Shown in pieces: positions 17,499 to 25,896 of a stretch of DNA of 64,000 bases. Source of the DNA: JANWHZ01 sp035758575 (GTDB lineage: Bacteria; Patescibacteriota; Saccharimonadia; Saccharimonadales; UBA4665); NCBI GenBank assembly GCA_035758575.1, contig DASTXH010000031.1:62001-126000 (forward strand). Reading direction: 5' to 3'. The notes beneath the pieces were generated by a model, which did not search any database, was not told where the DNA came from, and was given only the letters and a program-made list of their open reading frames with translations. The stretch's first letter is position 1. Each line of letters begins with the position of its first letter. The translations under genes were made by a program, and so were the position numbers.

Positions 17499-17979
17499 GC
17501 AGGCCTCCTTTCTTGTTCGCGGTTATACGCAAGTTACGCGCCGGATCGGCAACCAGTGCTTCAACTTTGACCAAATCTTCAATGGCAAGCTGATTCTTTT
17601 GCATAGTAGCCTTTGGCCTCTCCACCACGGCCAAGTCATCAGCCTCAATGTGGATCTCAGTGTATATTTCGCGCATATACGCACAGTTCTTATCAAAAAC
17701 GTAGTGGCGCGGCCGGAGGTTATAGTGCAACAACACGAGTATCCAAGACAGCAAAATCTTCCCTTTCATGCGTATCGACAACAAACCACACAACGCTCCG
17801 ATGGCTGCTATGAATACGACTTTGTATAAAGCGTAACCGAAGAACGGCGGCAACAGCACGAACATGCCGCTGCCCATAAATATAGGGGTTACTAGCAAGA
17901 GCACCTGCGACATGCCAAGATTACCGGCGATCCTATCTTCAACAGTAGTTACTTGTGCGGGGACAATTGTCGTCCTCAT
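17458..17979 (-). CDS. PrgI family (VirB3-like) T4SS membrane protein
   Basis: A 173-residue protein with an N-terminal TTVEDRIAGNLGMSQVLLL segment and two membrane spans (about 25-45 and 55-80), then a basic, soluble tail. This is the PrgI/VirB3 layout: a small inner-membrane partner of VirB4. The start overlaps the VirB6 stop by 4 bp (ATGA). The region after residue 100 is long for the family and contains a K-x-x-x-A-L-V-A-D-P segment that may contact VirB4. Confidence 0.8.
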   Translation of the reverse strand: MRTTIVPAQVTTVEDRIAGNLGMSQVLLLVTPIFMGSGMFVLLPPFFGYALYKVVFIAAIGALCGLLSIRMKGKILLSWILVLLHYNLRPRHYVFDKNCAYMREIYTEIHIEADDLAVVERPKATMQKNQLAIEDLVKVEALVADPARNLRITANKKGGLRVHLTETPQESVG

Positions 17980-19433
17980 GATTCTGCCGCCTCTTCTCTA
18001 CGCTTAGCCGGGGGCGTAAAACCCAGCTCCTCCGCCGAAAACGAGCCGTCAGGATAGCTCGTTGCCAACACAGTCTCACCAGTGCGCAATGGTTTCTTTT
18101 TGCTGACGTTGCCCGTACCGGACTGTTCGTCGCCATCATCATTATCGGGATCAGTTTTTTGGTTTTGCATTTGCACGACTTTTCGCTTGATCACCGTACT
18201 AATCTTCTTAAAATCCTTACGTAGTGCCTCCTCGGTCGTATACATAGAGCCGACACTACGCACGAAAGAGCTTGCCATTGCACGGGCGGCACGTGGCGTG
18301 CTTGCTGCATAGGATAATTCCTTCATGACGCCCTGTGTTTTCAGTAAAGCAAGAATAGTGGCTAGCCCCACGATAAGTGCCATGAGCGTATTCGGTTGTC
18401 CGCTCGTCGAACCCTCAAGCATCCCAGTAAAGATCGATGAAGCAAGCAGCATGATAACAACCTGCACGAATAGCACAAAAATAGTTGTGAGGTATACCTT
18501 GATCGCCGTGACCGCAAAATCTTTGAACGCGGGTATCAGGTACAAAAGAATAATAAGCGGCGATAGGGCAGCACCAATGTATAACGTGATAAGTCGTCCG
18601 ACATAATAGATAAGTAATAGTACAGTCAGTACGATAAAAGCGAGCATAACGAGCAATCCACCCAAGCCGAGATTGGCCGAGGCTTGTTTCGTAACCTCGG
18701 TCAACTGATCCCATAACGACATCGGCGGAAATGCATCCTGTAACGCATGGATCATTGCGTTTGAAAAGCTTATTATTCCGTCTATAGCAAAGATGGAGGT
18801 ATTCATTAGGAGAAAGACGAGTGCCAGTTGTGGTAATAGTTGCTTGATGTCCAACTCATCAAATCCGAGCATACTAAAACTCATAACGTGAAATCCCAGA
18901 AGAGCCACAACTAACACGAATGCCGTGTCGGCAATGGCAACGATAACGAGCCACAAGTTAAAAACGCTCGAATTATCACCCATCAATGGTGTGCCTTTTG
19001 TGAAGAAAGCCAAAGCTTGGACGAAGGGCTGGCCAAGATTTCCTATGATATTCTGTAGAACGTTCACTATGGATTTGACTATGATATTCCAAAAACTGCC
19101 CGTGCCGCCTTGCTGTATGGATACAAGATCGGGCAACTTTGTGCCACTTGTCGCGCTAGGCGCACCGTAGGCGTGACTTAAAATGGCCGTCAGTGTTGCC
19201 GCAGCAATCACTAGTATCAATCCAATGATCGCATTCTTGAGTGTAGCTTTGGCGTGCTCTAGGTTTTCAGGCTTTCCACGGCTGGACATATATTGGATAC
19301 CACCCATAACGAGGAAGAACGCACACACGAGCGAGGCAACAATACATAGTGTCGTTATTATTGGATCGACGAATGAGTGCATTGTTGTTGAGGCGGCTAG
19401 AGCATCCGCCGTCTGTCTCGCAAGCATAAACAT
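17976..19433 (-). CDS. VirB6/TrbL-like polytopic T4SS channel protein
   Basis: A 485-residue membrane protein. The N-terminal ~90 residues resemble a VirB2 pilin (FFLVMGGIQYMSSRGKPENL, then a second span), and a hydrophobic region with about 7-8 spans follows (for example IVAIADTAFVLVVALLGF, LALVFLLMNTSIFAIDG, LLVMLAFIVLTVLLLIYYVG and ILLYLIPAFKDFAV). The C-terminal ~100 residues are charged and cytosolic. This fits VirB6/TrbL, the inner-membrane channel. The pilin-like N-terminus next to a separate VirB2 gene suggests a fused second pilin-type segment. Confidence 0.8.
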   Translation of the reverse strand: MFMLARQTADALAASTTMHSFVDPIITTLCIVASLVCAFFLVMGGIQYMSSRGKPENLEHAKATLKNAIIGLILVIAAATLTAILSHAYGAPSATSGTKLPDLVSIQQGGTGSFWNIIVKSIVNVLQNIIGNLGQPFVQALAFFTKGTPLMGDNSSVFNLWLVIVAIADTAFVLVVALLGFHVMSFSMLGFDELDIKQLLPQLALVFLLMNTSIFAIDGIISFSNAMIHALQDAFPPMSLWDQLTEVTKQASANLGLGGLLVMLAFIVLTVLLLIYYVGRLITLYIGAALSPLIILLYLIPAFKDFAVTAIKVYLTTIFVLFVQVVIMLLASSIFTGMLEGSTSGQPNTLMALIVGLATILALLKTQGVMKELSYAASTPRAARAMASSFVRSVGSMYTTEEALRKDFKKISTVIKRKVVQMQNQKTDPDNDDGDEQSGTGNVSKKKPLRTGETVLATSYPDGSFSAEELGFTPPAKRREEAAES

Positions 19434-19437
19434 CCGA

Positions 19438-19785
19438 TTATTTCCCGAATGCGCTAGTAGCCAGGTCAGTTACGATATTACTGATAACAAAGGCGGCTAT
19501 AACGATTGCCAGGCCTATTGCCGCATAAATGAGTGTATGCTTGGAACGTTCCAATTTCTCCGGGTGGCCACTACTCGTAATGTATCCGAATCCACCGGCA
19601 ACAAAAAAGCCGGCCGCTACGAGACCAGCTAATCCTGCAACGACTTGAATGACGCTTCGAATGAAGTTCTCTACTTGAGTTACACTTCCGTCCGATGCGA
19701 GTGCAGTGTGCGCGAGAATGAAGGGGAGCCCAAGCGACACAACAAATGGCGCTACGCTTAAATTAATAGTAGTTCGCTGCCTCAC
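19438..19785 (-). CDS. VirB2/TrbC-like pilin subunit
   Basis: A 115-residue protein with a signal sequence ending near ALAS (about residue 31), then two hydrophobic helices separated by a short basic loop (SSGHPEKLERSK). This is the VirB2 pilin pattern. It is the first gene of the T4SS operon. The GTG at 19785 is preceded by GAGAGGGG, a reasonable ribosome binding site. Its loop resembles the SSRGKPENLEHAK loop at the start of the VirB6-like protein, so the two are paralogous over this part. Confidence 0.85.
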   Translation of the reverse strand: MRQRTTINLSVAPFVVSLGLPFILAHTALASDGSVTQVENFIRSVIQVVAGLAGLVAAGFFVAGGFGYITSSGHPEKLERSKHTLIYAAIGLAIVIAAFVISNIVTDLATSAFGK

Positions 19786-19882
19786 ACCTTTCCCCTCTCT
19801 GTAAATGAATTTAGTTTAGATATATCATACTATTTACGCAGAGTAAACATAATGTTAAGCGTAAGCGCAATCCGACGAGTGT

Positions 19883-19888
19883 TATAAT
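19883..19888 (+). promoter_or_regulatory. -10 box for 19895 gene
   Basis: A perfect TATAAT ends 6 nt before the ATG, predicting a leaderless transcript. Confidence 0.65.
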
Positions 19889-19894
19889 CGGAAC

Positions 19895-20332
19895 ATGCGT
19901 CGAAGTATCCTACCCAGTTTAGGGAAGAAACTTAAAAAGAAACCGATATTTTTTGCGTTCACGGCACTTGTTTTGGCTACACTTGCAACCGTACTAATCA
20001 TTCACTTGACACAGCCCACTCGATCAATTGCGAACTACTGCAAGGCTTACAATCTTGGAACCACTGAGCTTGGCGCTGCAGGGGGCAGTACGTACACCTA
20101 CAGTACGAGCGTATTCCCTAACGCTTCTAGTAATAATCCTGGTACTTTTATTCCGATTTTCAATAGGCTGGATTCTGTAGCTCCAACTGACATTGAACCA
20201 CAAGTGAAAGCAATGAAGAATATATGGATAGAGATGAAAAATAATCCTACCGAGACCTTGTCGGCTGCGCTCAATGGGCTGCCCGCTGAACAGGCCGTCA
20301 CGCAATGGACTCAGCAACACTGCGGACACTAG
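19895..20332 (+). CDS. Membrane-anchored extracytoplasmic protein
   Basis: A 145-residue protein with a basic N-terminus, a single hydrophobic segment (about 17-36) and an extracytoplasmic domain containing two cysteines (C44 and C143). No family recognised. It is transcribed divergently from the T4SS operon, with 109 bp between, so it may share regulation and could be an envelope accessory of the secretion machine. The start is supported by the leaderless TATAAT box. Confidence 0.65.
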   Translation: MRRSILPSLGKKLKKKPIFFAFTALVLATLATVLIIHLTQPTRSIANYCKAYNLGTTELGAAGGSTYTYSTSVFPNASSNNPGTFIPIFNRLDSVAPTDIEPQVKAMKNIWIEMKNNPTETLSAALNGLPAEQAVTQWTQQHCGH

Positions 20333-20344
20333 ATTGGCCCGTAT

Positions 20345-20659
20345 CTAAAGCTCTGCGTTTCGATCATGCCTAACAACCCGACGCGCCACTGGCCGTAAGA
20401 GCGTCTTGCCGTTAGCTTGTTCGATAACCTTTAAGATAAACTTGCGTTCGTTTGTCTTGATCGTTACCATAATTGGCGTTGCCACGTACGAAACTCTGAT
20501 CCTGCCGTCTTCTCTCGTCTGAAAGGTAACGTCATCAAGCAACGTTCCACCGGGCTCCAGGACATTTAATGCACCTACAAGGTCAACGAGCGCGATGTAC
20601 AGCTTATTGTATTTTGTTACCACCTGACTTTCGGCAAACTCTTTTGATACTTCCTGCAT
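20345..20659 (-). CDS. Hypothetical 104-aa protein
   Basis: Unrecognised soluble protein with a beta-rich middle (VTFQTREDGRIRVSYV, VTIKTNERKFILKVI) and a basic end. AGAGGA precedes the ATG by 5 nt. Its upstream region carries two identical-arm palindromes (20673-20691 and 20722-20740) shared with the divergent XRE regulator gene, so it is likely a target of that regulator. Confidence 0.55.
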   Translation of the reverse strand: MQEVSKEFAESQVVTKYNKLYIALVDLVGALNVLEPGGTLLDDVTFQTREDGRIRVSYVATPIMVTIKTNERKFILKVIEQANGKTLLRPVARRVVRHDRNAEL

Positions 20660-20672
20660 AAATCCTCTTTTT

Positions 20673-20691
20673 TATAAACAAAACGTTTATA
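20673..20691. promoter_or_regulatory. Operator palindrome 1
   Basis: TATAAACAAAACGTTTATA: perfect 7-bp arms around a 5-nt centre, just upstream of the minus-strand 104-aa gene and 49 bp from an identical-arm copy. It is probably bound by the XRE protein encoded at 20774. Confidence 0.6.
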
Positions 20692-20721
20692 TTCATAATC
20701 GAGTCTACCTGGTTTTGAAAA

Positions 20722-20740
20722 TATAAACAAGTCGTTTATA
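20722..20740. promoter_or_regulatory. Operator palindrome 2
   Basis: TATAAACAAGTCGTTTATA: same 7-bp arms as 20673-20691, different centre. It lies upstream of the XRE gene promoter (TACGCT at 20762-20767). Half-integral helical spacing (about 49 bp) between centres would allow looping or cooperative binding. Confidence 0.6.
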
Positions 20741-20773
20741 TAACAAGACGCCTGCATTGGCTACGCTTAGGGT

Positions 20774-21001
20774 ATGGATCGTAGCGAAGAAGCGAGGCAG
20801 CTTAAGGCTTTTGGCAGAAGGCTTGCTGAAGTCAGAAAAACCCGTGGCCTTACACAACAAGAGCTTGCCGGCAAACTTGATATTAGCCTTGTCTCTGTTG
20901 GTTATCTCGAGACAGGGAAACGATGGCCCAGGCTCAACACCCTACATAGGGTCGCCGCAGTTTTAGGGGTACCGATCGACGATCTCTTCAGAGGATTGTG
21001 A
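20774..21001 (+). CDS. XRE-family transcriptional regulator
   Basis: A 75-residue protein that is almost only a Cro/C1-type helix-turn-helix: RGLTQQELAGKLDISLVSV and YLETGKRWPRLNTL, then a VAAVLGVPIDDLF tail. Its TACGCT -10 box is 6 nt from the ATG, consistent with a leaderless transcript. The twin palindromes just upstream are its probable operators, so it likely controls itself and the divergent 20345-20659 gene. Confidence 0.85.
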   Translation: MDRSEEARQLKAFGRRLAEVRKTRGLTQQELAGKLDISLVSVGYLETGKRWPRLNTLHRVAAVLGVPIDDLFRGL

Positions 21002-21025
21002 CTCGCGTGCTAGAATGAGCATGAT

Positions 21026-21256
21026 ATGGACAGAACAGACACCCCTGGCGAGATTCTTAAAAAGGCTAGGCTAAAAAAAGGCTGGACGCAGGAAGAAGTA
21101 GCCAAAAAAGCAGGCCTCGGACAGAACACCTACCCAAAACTAGAACGCGGTGATAATATGCCAAGCCCCGAATCAGCAATAAAGCTTATGCATGCTCTGG
21201 ACATTGACCAATCAAGGTTGCCTGCATTGTTAGGCCAGCCGGACAAAAAAGGCTAG
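21026..21256 (+). CDS. XRE-family transcriptional regulator, second copy
   Basis: A 76-residue Cro/C1-type protein (KKGWTQEEVAKKAGLGQNTY, KLERGDNMPSPESAIKL). It differs clearly from the previous regulator and is not a recent duplicate. TAGAAT at 21011-21016 lies 9 nt from the ATG. It is followed within 3 bp by the first of two single-span envelope proteins, so it may regulate them. Confidence 0.8.
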   Translation: MDRTDTPGEILKKARLKKGWTQEEVAKKAGLGQNTYPKLERGDNMPSPESAIKLMHALDIDQSRLPALLGQPDKKG

Positions 21257-21258
21257 GA

Positions 21259-22044
21259 ATGATATCGCCCGCGATACAGACGGAACCCATGCAAACTAAT
21301 ACGATAAAACACCCCTTACGGGTTCCACTAGTAATTACCATTATCGTGATGGGCGTCATGATGACCGGCATTTATCTCTGGCAATACTACAGGACTACCA
21401 AACTTAACCTTTCGATATCGGCAACGCACAATAATATCTCAAATCTAAACGTGCGATTGGCTAAGATAACAAATCAAAACGACGGTATAGTATCTGTGCC
21501 CAGCGAACAGCCTGGCATCGTGAGCCTCTTGCACGGACAAGTAACTTTCACGATGCCGACCGGATGGGTAATTGCCACCGCTTCGCATTACTATCAGCAA
21601 TGCAACAACGGGTCATACGATTCAAAAGCAATGTGTCTCGACTCTACTACGATCGTACCTAAGAGTTTCAATATTGATAATCCGCCCTCTACGTATAGCG
21701 GTATAACGATCTCGGTATATAAAAATGATGGCGCTTCATCGGCACAAGATCTTTTCGCACAAGAAGGTGGCATGGCCGTCTTCGATCCGCACATGCAAAT
21801 ACAGTTCCTAACCATTAACAATATTAGCGCATGGTACGGAAACGGTAGTAAGGTGCCGCTCGAATATGGCGACCAGTTCAATAACGAGGGGTATGTACTT
21901 GTCAATAAATCTTACGTCGTAAGGATCTCGTCAAATGTGAACAATAATGCCGGCCCGAATGGTACGATGGCCTTTAACGATAACAGCCAATATAGCCCAG
22001 CCGTTAAGTCATTTGTAAATACAATAAAGATGCAGGGCAATTAA
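21259..22044 (+). CDS. Single-span envelope protein, PsbP-like fold possible
   Basis: A 261-residue protein with one hydrophobic segment (about 23-43 from the first ATG), a short coiled-coil and an extracytoplasmic domain with a FTMPTGWVIA strand, two cysteines (CNNG and CLDS) and an aromatic C-terminus. The function is unknown. A weak AGGA precedes the ATG at 21259; a second ATG at 21289 also begins before the membrane span. It sits 3 bp after the XRE gene and 2 bp before a related protein. Confidence 0.6.
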   Translation: MISPAIQTEPMQTNTIKHPLRVPLVITIIVMGVMMTGIYLWQYYRTTKLNLSISATHNNISNLNVRLAKITNQNDGIVSVPSEQPGIVSLLHGQVTFTMPTGWVIATASHYYQQCNNGSYDSKAMCLDSTTIVPKSFNIDNPPSTYSGITISVYKNDGASSAQDLFAQEGGMAVFDPHMQIQFLTINNISAWYGNGSKVPLEYGDQFNNEGYVLVNKSYVVRISSNVNNNAGPNGTMAFNDNSQYSPAVKSFVNTIKMQGN

Positions 22045-22046
22045 CC

Positions 22047-23219
22047 GTGGGTGAAGTTATCTCCGAGCAATCGACACCAAAGCATAGAGCCAACAGCGGA
22101 CTCATCATCTTGTGCATTCTCGCTGTTATCGGCTTAGGCCTTATCGGTTCTTGGTATCTATATCATATCCAAAATAGTAAAGTAGAGTCTCTCGCGCAGA
22201 CAAAGGCCAGTCTAGATAAACAGGCAGCAAATCTCTCGGGTCAGCTGGCGTCGGCGCAATCAGCGAGTAACATATCTACCGCCAATTGGAAAACGTACTG
22301 CGACCATTACGGTAATCTTTGTTTTAGCTATCCGTCAGGATGGTCTCTTAGTAGTAATCATAGTGACATCGCTGGCTTATCCGGCTTAGGGATGGGAACG
22401 GCAACGCTTACGAACCCTAGTAAAACACTCTCCGTCTCGTATCTCGACGATTACATCAAAGACGACTTTCCAGCCAATTTTATCGTCAATTCGGTCACGC
22501 CGCTCGACCAGGCAGGAAAAGGCCTCATAGCGCTTGGTGGCTATTACGTTGCTGCGGGCGGGCATTTCCCTCTGTTTACCGTAGTTAATAGCAGCACCGA
22601 TTCAAACGGCCCATCGACATCTAACAAGGCAGGACAGAATATTACGACCGCCGTTGTGCCGTTATTCGAATACAGTTACGGTGCGCAAACGGCACTCGGA
22701 CAATTCACGATTAGCGGAAAGAACGTCCCGACTACCGAACAAGCCGACGCCTGGTTTAACTCTGTTGACGGCAAAACGGCATTAGCTATGGTAAAAACAT
22801 TTGCCAGCGGATCGACATATACAGGAAAGTATCTCAACATTCCTGAGCTGGGGATACGTATGAAGCTTACTTACAACACTCAAGATGCCTACTACGCTAT
22901 CCGAAATTCCTCAGTCCAGGGTCAGCCGCCATATGTGCTGCTTTCTGTGCATTCACTTGATCAGTACCTTGGCTGCACTACAAGTCAGAATAACGACGGA
23001 GTAGCCGGAATCAGCACCTTCACGAAAGGCGAAACGGATCCAGTATATGGGTACTACGGCAAAACTTTTCCAGACGCTCCCCTCATCAATGGGAGATACT
23101 ACTTTGTAACTGGCGACCAATATGACTGTACTGAAGGTGGGGCTTCGGCGCTGCATTCAGACGTGAGAGGTGATTTCATTAAGGCTTACTCTACTATTGA
23201 AGCAATACCTAAAAACTAG
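22047..23219 (+). CDS. Single-span envelope protein with coiled coil
   Basis: A 390-residue protein with one membrane segment (about 18-38), a coiled-coil (KVESLAQTKASLDKQAANL) and a large extracytoplasmic domain with a YCDHYGNLCFSYPSGWSL core resembling the F-x-Y-P-S-G-W strand of the preceding protein. The two proteins look like tandem relatives. GTG at 22047 follows the previous stop by 2 bp. Its end overlaps the convergent phospholipase-like gene by 4 bp. Function unknown. Confidence 0.6.
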   Translation: MGEVISEQSTPKHRANSGLIILCILAVIGLGLIGSWYLYHIQNSKVESLAQTKASLDKQAANLSGQLASAQSASNISTANWKTYCDHYGNLCFSYPSGWSLSSNHSDIAGLSGLGMGTATLTNPSKTLSVSYLDDYIKDDFPANFIVNSVTPLDQAGKGLIALGGYYVAAGGHFPLFTVVNSSTDSNGPSTSNKAGQNITTAVVPLFEYSYGAQTALGQFTISGKNVPTTEQADAWFNSVDGKTALAMVKTFASGSTYTGKYLNIPELGIRMKLTYNTQDAYYAIRNSSVQGQPPYVLLSVHSLDQYLGCTTSQNNDGVAGISTFTKGETDPVYGYYGKTFPDAPLINGRYYFVTGDQYDCTEGGASALHSDVRGDFIKAYSTIEAIPKN

Positions 23220-23692
23220 AAAGGGTGAGGCAGCTTAAGAAAGTCGACCAACTCGGATGCGAGCGCGCGAGATTCAATCCGCCTCATAATCTCACAGCTG
23301 TCAGCCTGCGAAAGAATATTGAGCGATCCTTCGTAGATAAGTTCCTTATCAAGGATGACCAATTTCCTGTGGCGTCCCCCGGTAAAGAGTACTCGCACGC
23401 CAGCCTCCTGCATAGCCACAACTGCAAGCTCAGCCTGGCGACGCAACACTCCAGAGTGCTCATACGGAGGTTTAGTGTTAACGACCACGCACACCCGGCG
23501 CTTCGTTAAACCCCGCAAAGCAGGAAGGAGATAATGTACCCGCCGCATAGTCACAAAAGGGCACTCAATAATCACCTCCTTATGGCAACGGCGCAGGTCC
23601 TTGAGAAAACAAGGATAGAACGTATCTTGGTCAAGAAGCCTTGAACCCGCTATCCCCAACGACTCAGTACGTCGTAGTTTAGCAAGTATCAT
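23216..23692 (-). CDS. Phospholipase D-like protein, single HKD
   Basis: A 158-residue protein with one HKD motif: H108, K110 and D115 (HRKLVILD), then G122-S-L-N125. A single copy, rather than two, is typical of Nuc-type nucleases that dimerise, which are often encoded near conjugation or T4SS genes. A basic patch (TKRRVCVV) precedes it. The upstream minus-strand frame ending at 23689 overlaps the start by ATGA, as expected of a short operon. The substrate is not known; DNA is plausible. Confidence 0.65.
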   Translation of the reverse strand: MILAKLRRTESLGIAGSRLLDQDTFYPCFLKDLRRCHKEVIIECPFVTMRRVHYLLPALRGLTKRRVCVVVNTKPPYEHSGVLRRQAELAVVAMQEAGVRVLFTGGRHRKLVILDKELIYEGSLNILSQADSCEIMRRIESRALASELVDFLKLPHPF

Positions 23693-23802
23693 AATTGGGC
23701 GTCCTCTTCATCCTCCTGCAGCACACGACGAATCGCCTCCGCATCGCATGCGTAGTCTTCATTTACGGTTCTATTCCAGTAGCAAACGGTGAGCCAGACC
23801 AA
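23689..23802 (-). CDS. Possible short ORF or gene remnant
   Basis: A 37-codon frame from TTG 23802 (or longer, truncated by the repeat at 23791) with an acidic, helical end (AEAIRRVLQEDEEDAQL) stops in an ATGA overlap with the phospholipase-like gene. The coding-like C-terminus and junction suggest a real peptide or the 3' end of a gene cut by the repeat element. No ribosome binding site is visible. Confidence 0.3.
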   Translation of the reverse strand: MVWLTVCYWNRTVNEDYACDAEAIRRVLQEDEEDAQL

Positions 23803-23941
23803 GCAGCTAAAAAGGCTGACCGAGTTCCATGACCGGTCCCTCCATTTAACTCCTTGGTCTAGCAAAAAAATTGCCAGCCTTAAAAACTGACAAAAGAAAA
23901 GAACCGCCCTTTTAGACGGTTCTTTTCTCTTTACCCCTGTT
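23791..23941 (+). ncRNA. Candidate structured RNA/repeat, copy 1
   Basis: Begins with a 74-bp block identical to 32683-32756 except for three changes. The ends of the block (AGACCAAG and CTTGGTCT) pair over 8 bp, with an inner CAGC/GGCTG hairpin and a GACCGGTC palindrome. It continues through a conserved CTGAC and a 10-bp terminator hairpin (23897-23926) to ACCCCTGTT. The second copy has a different hairpin sequence but the same layout, so the RNA fold rather than the letters may be kept. The strand is inferred from the terminator; the reverse strand also has an AAGGAG-ATG. Confidence 0.4.
23897..23926 (+). terminator. Terminator hairpin
   Basis: AAAAGAACCG pairs perfectly with CGGTTCTTTT across a 10-nt loop, followed by CTCTTT. 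T-rich sequence on both sides makes it possibly bidirectional. It ends the candidate RNA at 23791. Confidence 0.7.
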
Positions 23942-24054
23942 ACTATTTAGTTCGAGACCGATGTAGTCTTTCCTCTAGCAACTACCAACAATCGACTAAA
24001 GTTATAGACCGATAGGCATAACCACTCCTGCACCAGTCATATAGCTCGCGGTGA

Positions 24055-24060
24055 TATACT
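24055..24060 (+). promoter_or_regulatory. -10 box for ABC operon
   Basis: TATACT ends 9 nt before the GTG at 24070; a leaderless or near-leaderless transcript is likely. Confidence 0.55.
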
Positions 24061-24069
24061 AAGTGCATC

Positions 24070-24972
24070 GTGGTTACGCCAATAAAAATTACAAACGTTA
24101 CAAAATACTATGGAAGATCCAAAACTCCCGCCGTACACAAACTTTCCCTCGCGATAGAACCTGGCGAGGTGTATGGTCTGCTCGGTGCAAACGGTGCTGG
24201 CAAAACGACCACGCTACGCATGATACTGGACTTCATCCGGCCAACCTCAGGCACCATCCAGCTGTTCGGCACGAATAACCGCCAAGGGGCCAGGAAATTA
24301 CGCAAGCGTATCGGCTACTTGCCGGGCGATGTCGTGCTGCCAAAAGGCTCAACGGGCCGAGAGTTTTTGAGTTATCTCAGCAATCTGAACAATAACGTCG
24401 ATCACGCTTACATGCTGCAGCTAACCAAAAGATTTGAAGCGCAGCTAGATAAAAAAATGAACCAGCTCTCAAAGGGCAACCGGCAAAAAATTGGCATTAT
24501 CCAGGCATTCATGCACCAGCCAGAAGCGCTCGTGCTCGATGAGCCGACCAGCGGCCTAGATCCGCTTATGCAGGAACAGTTTTATAAAACGGTCGACGAA
24601 GCACGCGAGCGCGGCGCGGCTGTTTTGCTTAGCAGCCACAGTTTTGAAGAAGTTGAGCGTATGTGTGACCGAATAGGTATAGTGCGCAAAGGCAGGTTCG
24701 TCTACGAAGGTTCAGCTACTGACATTATTGCCACACAAAAACCACGATGGCGCGTAACGTTCAAGCATGCGGGCGATGCCACCAAACTGAAATCTGATCC
24801 GGCATTAAAAGTCATTGATGTTGGCCAGACAAGTTTAACCGTCGAACCGGCGGACACCATCGAAAAAGCCTTGGCGGCATTATCTCACCATGCCATAGCC
24901 TCGATGACAACCAGCCAACACGGTCTCGAAGAGGAATTTCTGCGCTTTTATGAGGAGGCCGCTTCGCAATGA
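24070..24972 (+). CDS. ABC transporter ATP-binding protein
   Basis: A 300-residue ABC ATPase: Walker A GANGAGKTT, signature LSKGNRQKIGIIQA (a variant of LSGGQ), Walker B ALVLDEPTSGLDP and the H-loop SSHSFEEVE. The C-terminal ~85 residues form a regulatory tail. It belongs to the ABC-2 exporter class (CcmA/NatA-like) and is fused by a 4-bp overlap to its permease gene. The substrate is unknown; small peptides, lipids or antibiotics are typical of the class. Confidence 0.9.
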   Translation: MVTPIKITNVTKYYGRSKTPAVHKLSLAIEPGEVYGLLGANGAGKTTTLRMILDFIRPTSGTIQLFGTNNRQGARKLRKRIGYLPGDVVLPKGSTGREFLSYLSNLNNNVDHAYMLQLTKRFEAQLDKKMNQLSKGNRQKIGIIQAFMHQPEALVLDEPTSGLDPLMQEQFYKTVDEARERGAAVLLSSHSFEEVERMCDRIGIVRKGRFVYEGSATDIIATQKPRWRVTFKHAGDATKLKSDPALKVIDVGQTSLTVEPADTIEKALAALSHHAIASMTTSQHGLEEEFLRFYEEAASQ

Positions 24973-25763
24973 ACGCCGTAATAGCCTGGGAGCTCAGACG
25001 CCGCCGCTTGTTTATTGTGTGGTGGGCGATTGGGATTGCCAGCCTTATAGCCATAACCGTCTTGGCATACAAAGCAATCGGTCATGACGCCAGGCAATTG
25101 AACACAACCTTTAATAGCATCTCCTCGTCGGCCGGTGGGTTTTTCGGTGGCAGTGACTTTTTCTCACCCATTGGCTACCTAAGCTCACAAATTTATTACA
25201 TTCTACTGCCGATATTGGTGATAATAATGTCAGTAGTACTAGCGGCTGGCCTCATGAACCGGGACGAAGATGACGCTACCGTCGAATTCACACTAGCTCG
25301 AGCGATCACCAGGCGCCAGTTGCTCTTGGCAAAAGCCGTAGTTTGGCTCATTGTTACTAGCGCGGTATGCGTGCTGACCTATATGGTAACGGTTGCAACC
25401 GTTCACTTTGCAGGTATTAGAATCAACCAAGCAGATTTGGTTACAACCCATTTGCTGTCGTTCGCATTTTCCGCCTCCTTCGGTATGATCGCCTTTGCGC
25501 TCATGGCCACAAACCAGCTAACGCGTAAGGCCGCTAGCAGCATTGCAATCGTGCTGGCGTTCGGTGGGTACGTGATCTCGTCGCTCGCCAGCCTGGTCCA
25601 CTGGCTTGAAACCCCAGCAAAATTTATGCCATATCACTACTACAATACCGTCGGCCTGTTCAGCGGACACGTAGAACGCGGATTAGTGCTATATCTTTTG
25701 GGAGCGGCTATCTTAGCTGCCAGTATAGCCGCCATTGGCTATACAAGACGGGATATTGGGTAG
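24969..25763 (+). CDS. ABC-2-type permease subunit
   Basis: A 264-residue polytopic protein with about six spans (for example FIVWWAIGIASLIAITVLAY, YYILLPILVIIMSVVLAAGL, VVWLIVTSAVCVLTYMVTVA and the final VLYLLGAAILAASIAAIGY). The loop RDEDDATVEFTLARAITRRQLLLAK is the coupling helix typical of ABC-2 (YhgE/NatB-like) permeases. It forms the exporter with the preceding ATPase. Confidence 0.85.
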   Translation: MNAVIAWELRRRRLFIVWWAIGIASLIAITVLAYKAIGHDARQLNTTFNSISSSAGGFFGGSDFFSPIGYLSSQIYYILLPILVIIMSVVLAAGLMNRDEDDATVEFTLARAITRRQLLLAKAVVWLIVTSAVCVLTYMVTVATVHFAGIRINQADLVTTHLLSFAFSASFGMIAFALMATNQLTRKAASSIAIVLAFGGYVISSLASLVHWLETPAKFMPYHYYNTVGLFSGHVERGLVLYLLGAAILAASIAAIGYTRRDIG

Positions 25764-25830
25764 CACCAACCACCCATTAATGGTCCGTGACCGGTATGGG
25801 GAGCCAGACTAAGTACAGTACAAACTTGAG

Positions 25831-25867
25831 CAAAGATCCAGTAAGCATTAATGCTTCTGGATCTTTG
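25831..25867. terminator. Long terminator hairpin between convergent ABC operons
   Basis: CAAAGATCCAG pairs with CTGGATCTTTG, and inner AAGCATT with AATGCTT, giving an 18-bp stem with a 1-nt bulge, followed by TTTGC. Both flanking operons end here (25763 plus, 25897 minus), so it probably works in both directions. It follows the GTACAAACTTGAGCA motif that recurs near 30750. Confidence 0.75.
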
Positions 25868-25896
25868 TTTGCTAGAAATAACTTGTTAAGTGATCT

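Larger units (their letters stand above)
23693..24069. other. 376-bp divergent intergenic region
   Basis: Between the phospholipase-like gene (minus) and the ABC ATPase (plus). Contains the short ORF at 23689-23802, the structured repeat 23791-23941 and, at the right end, the TATACT box for the ABC operon. Nothing else was recognised. Confidence 0.5.
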
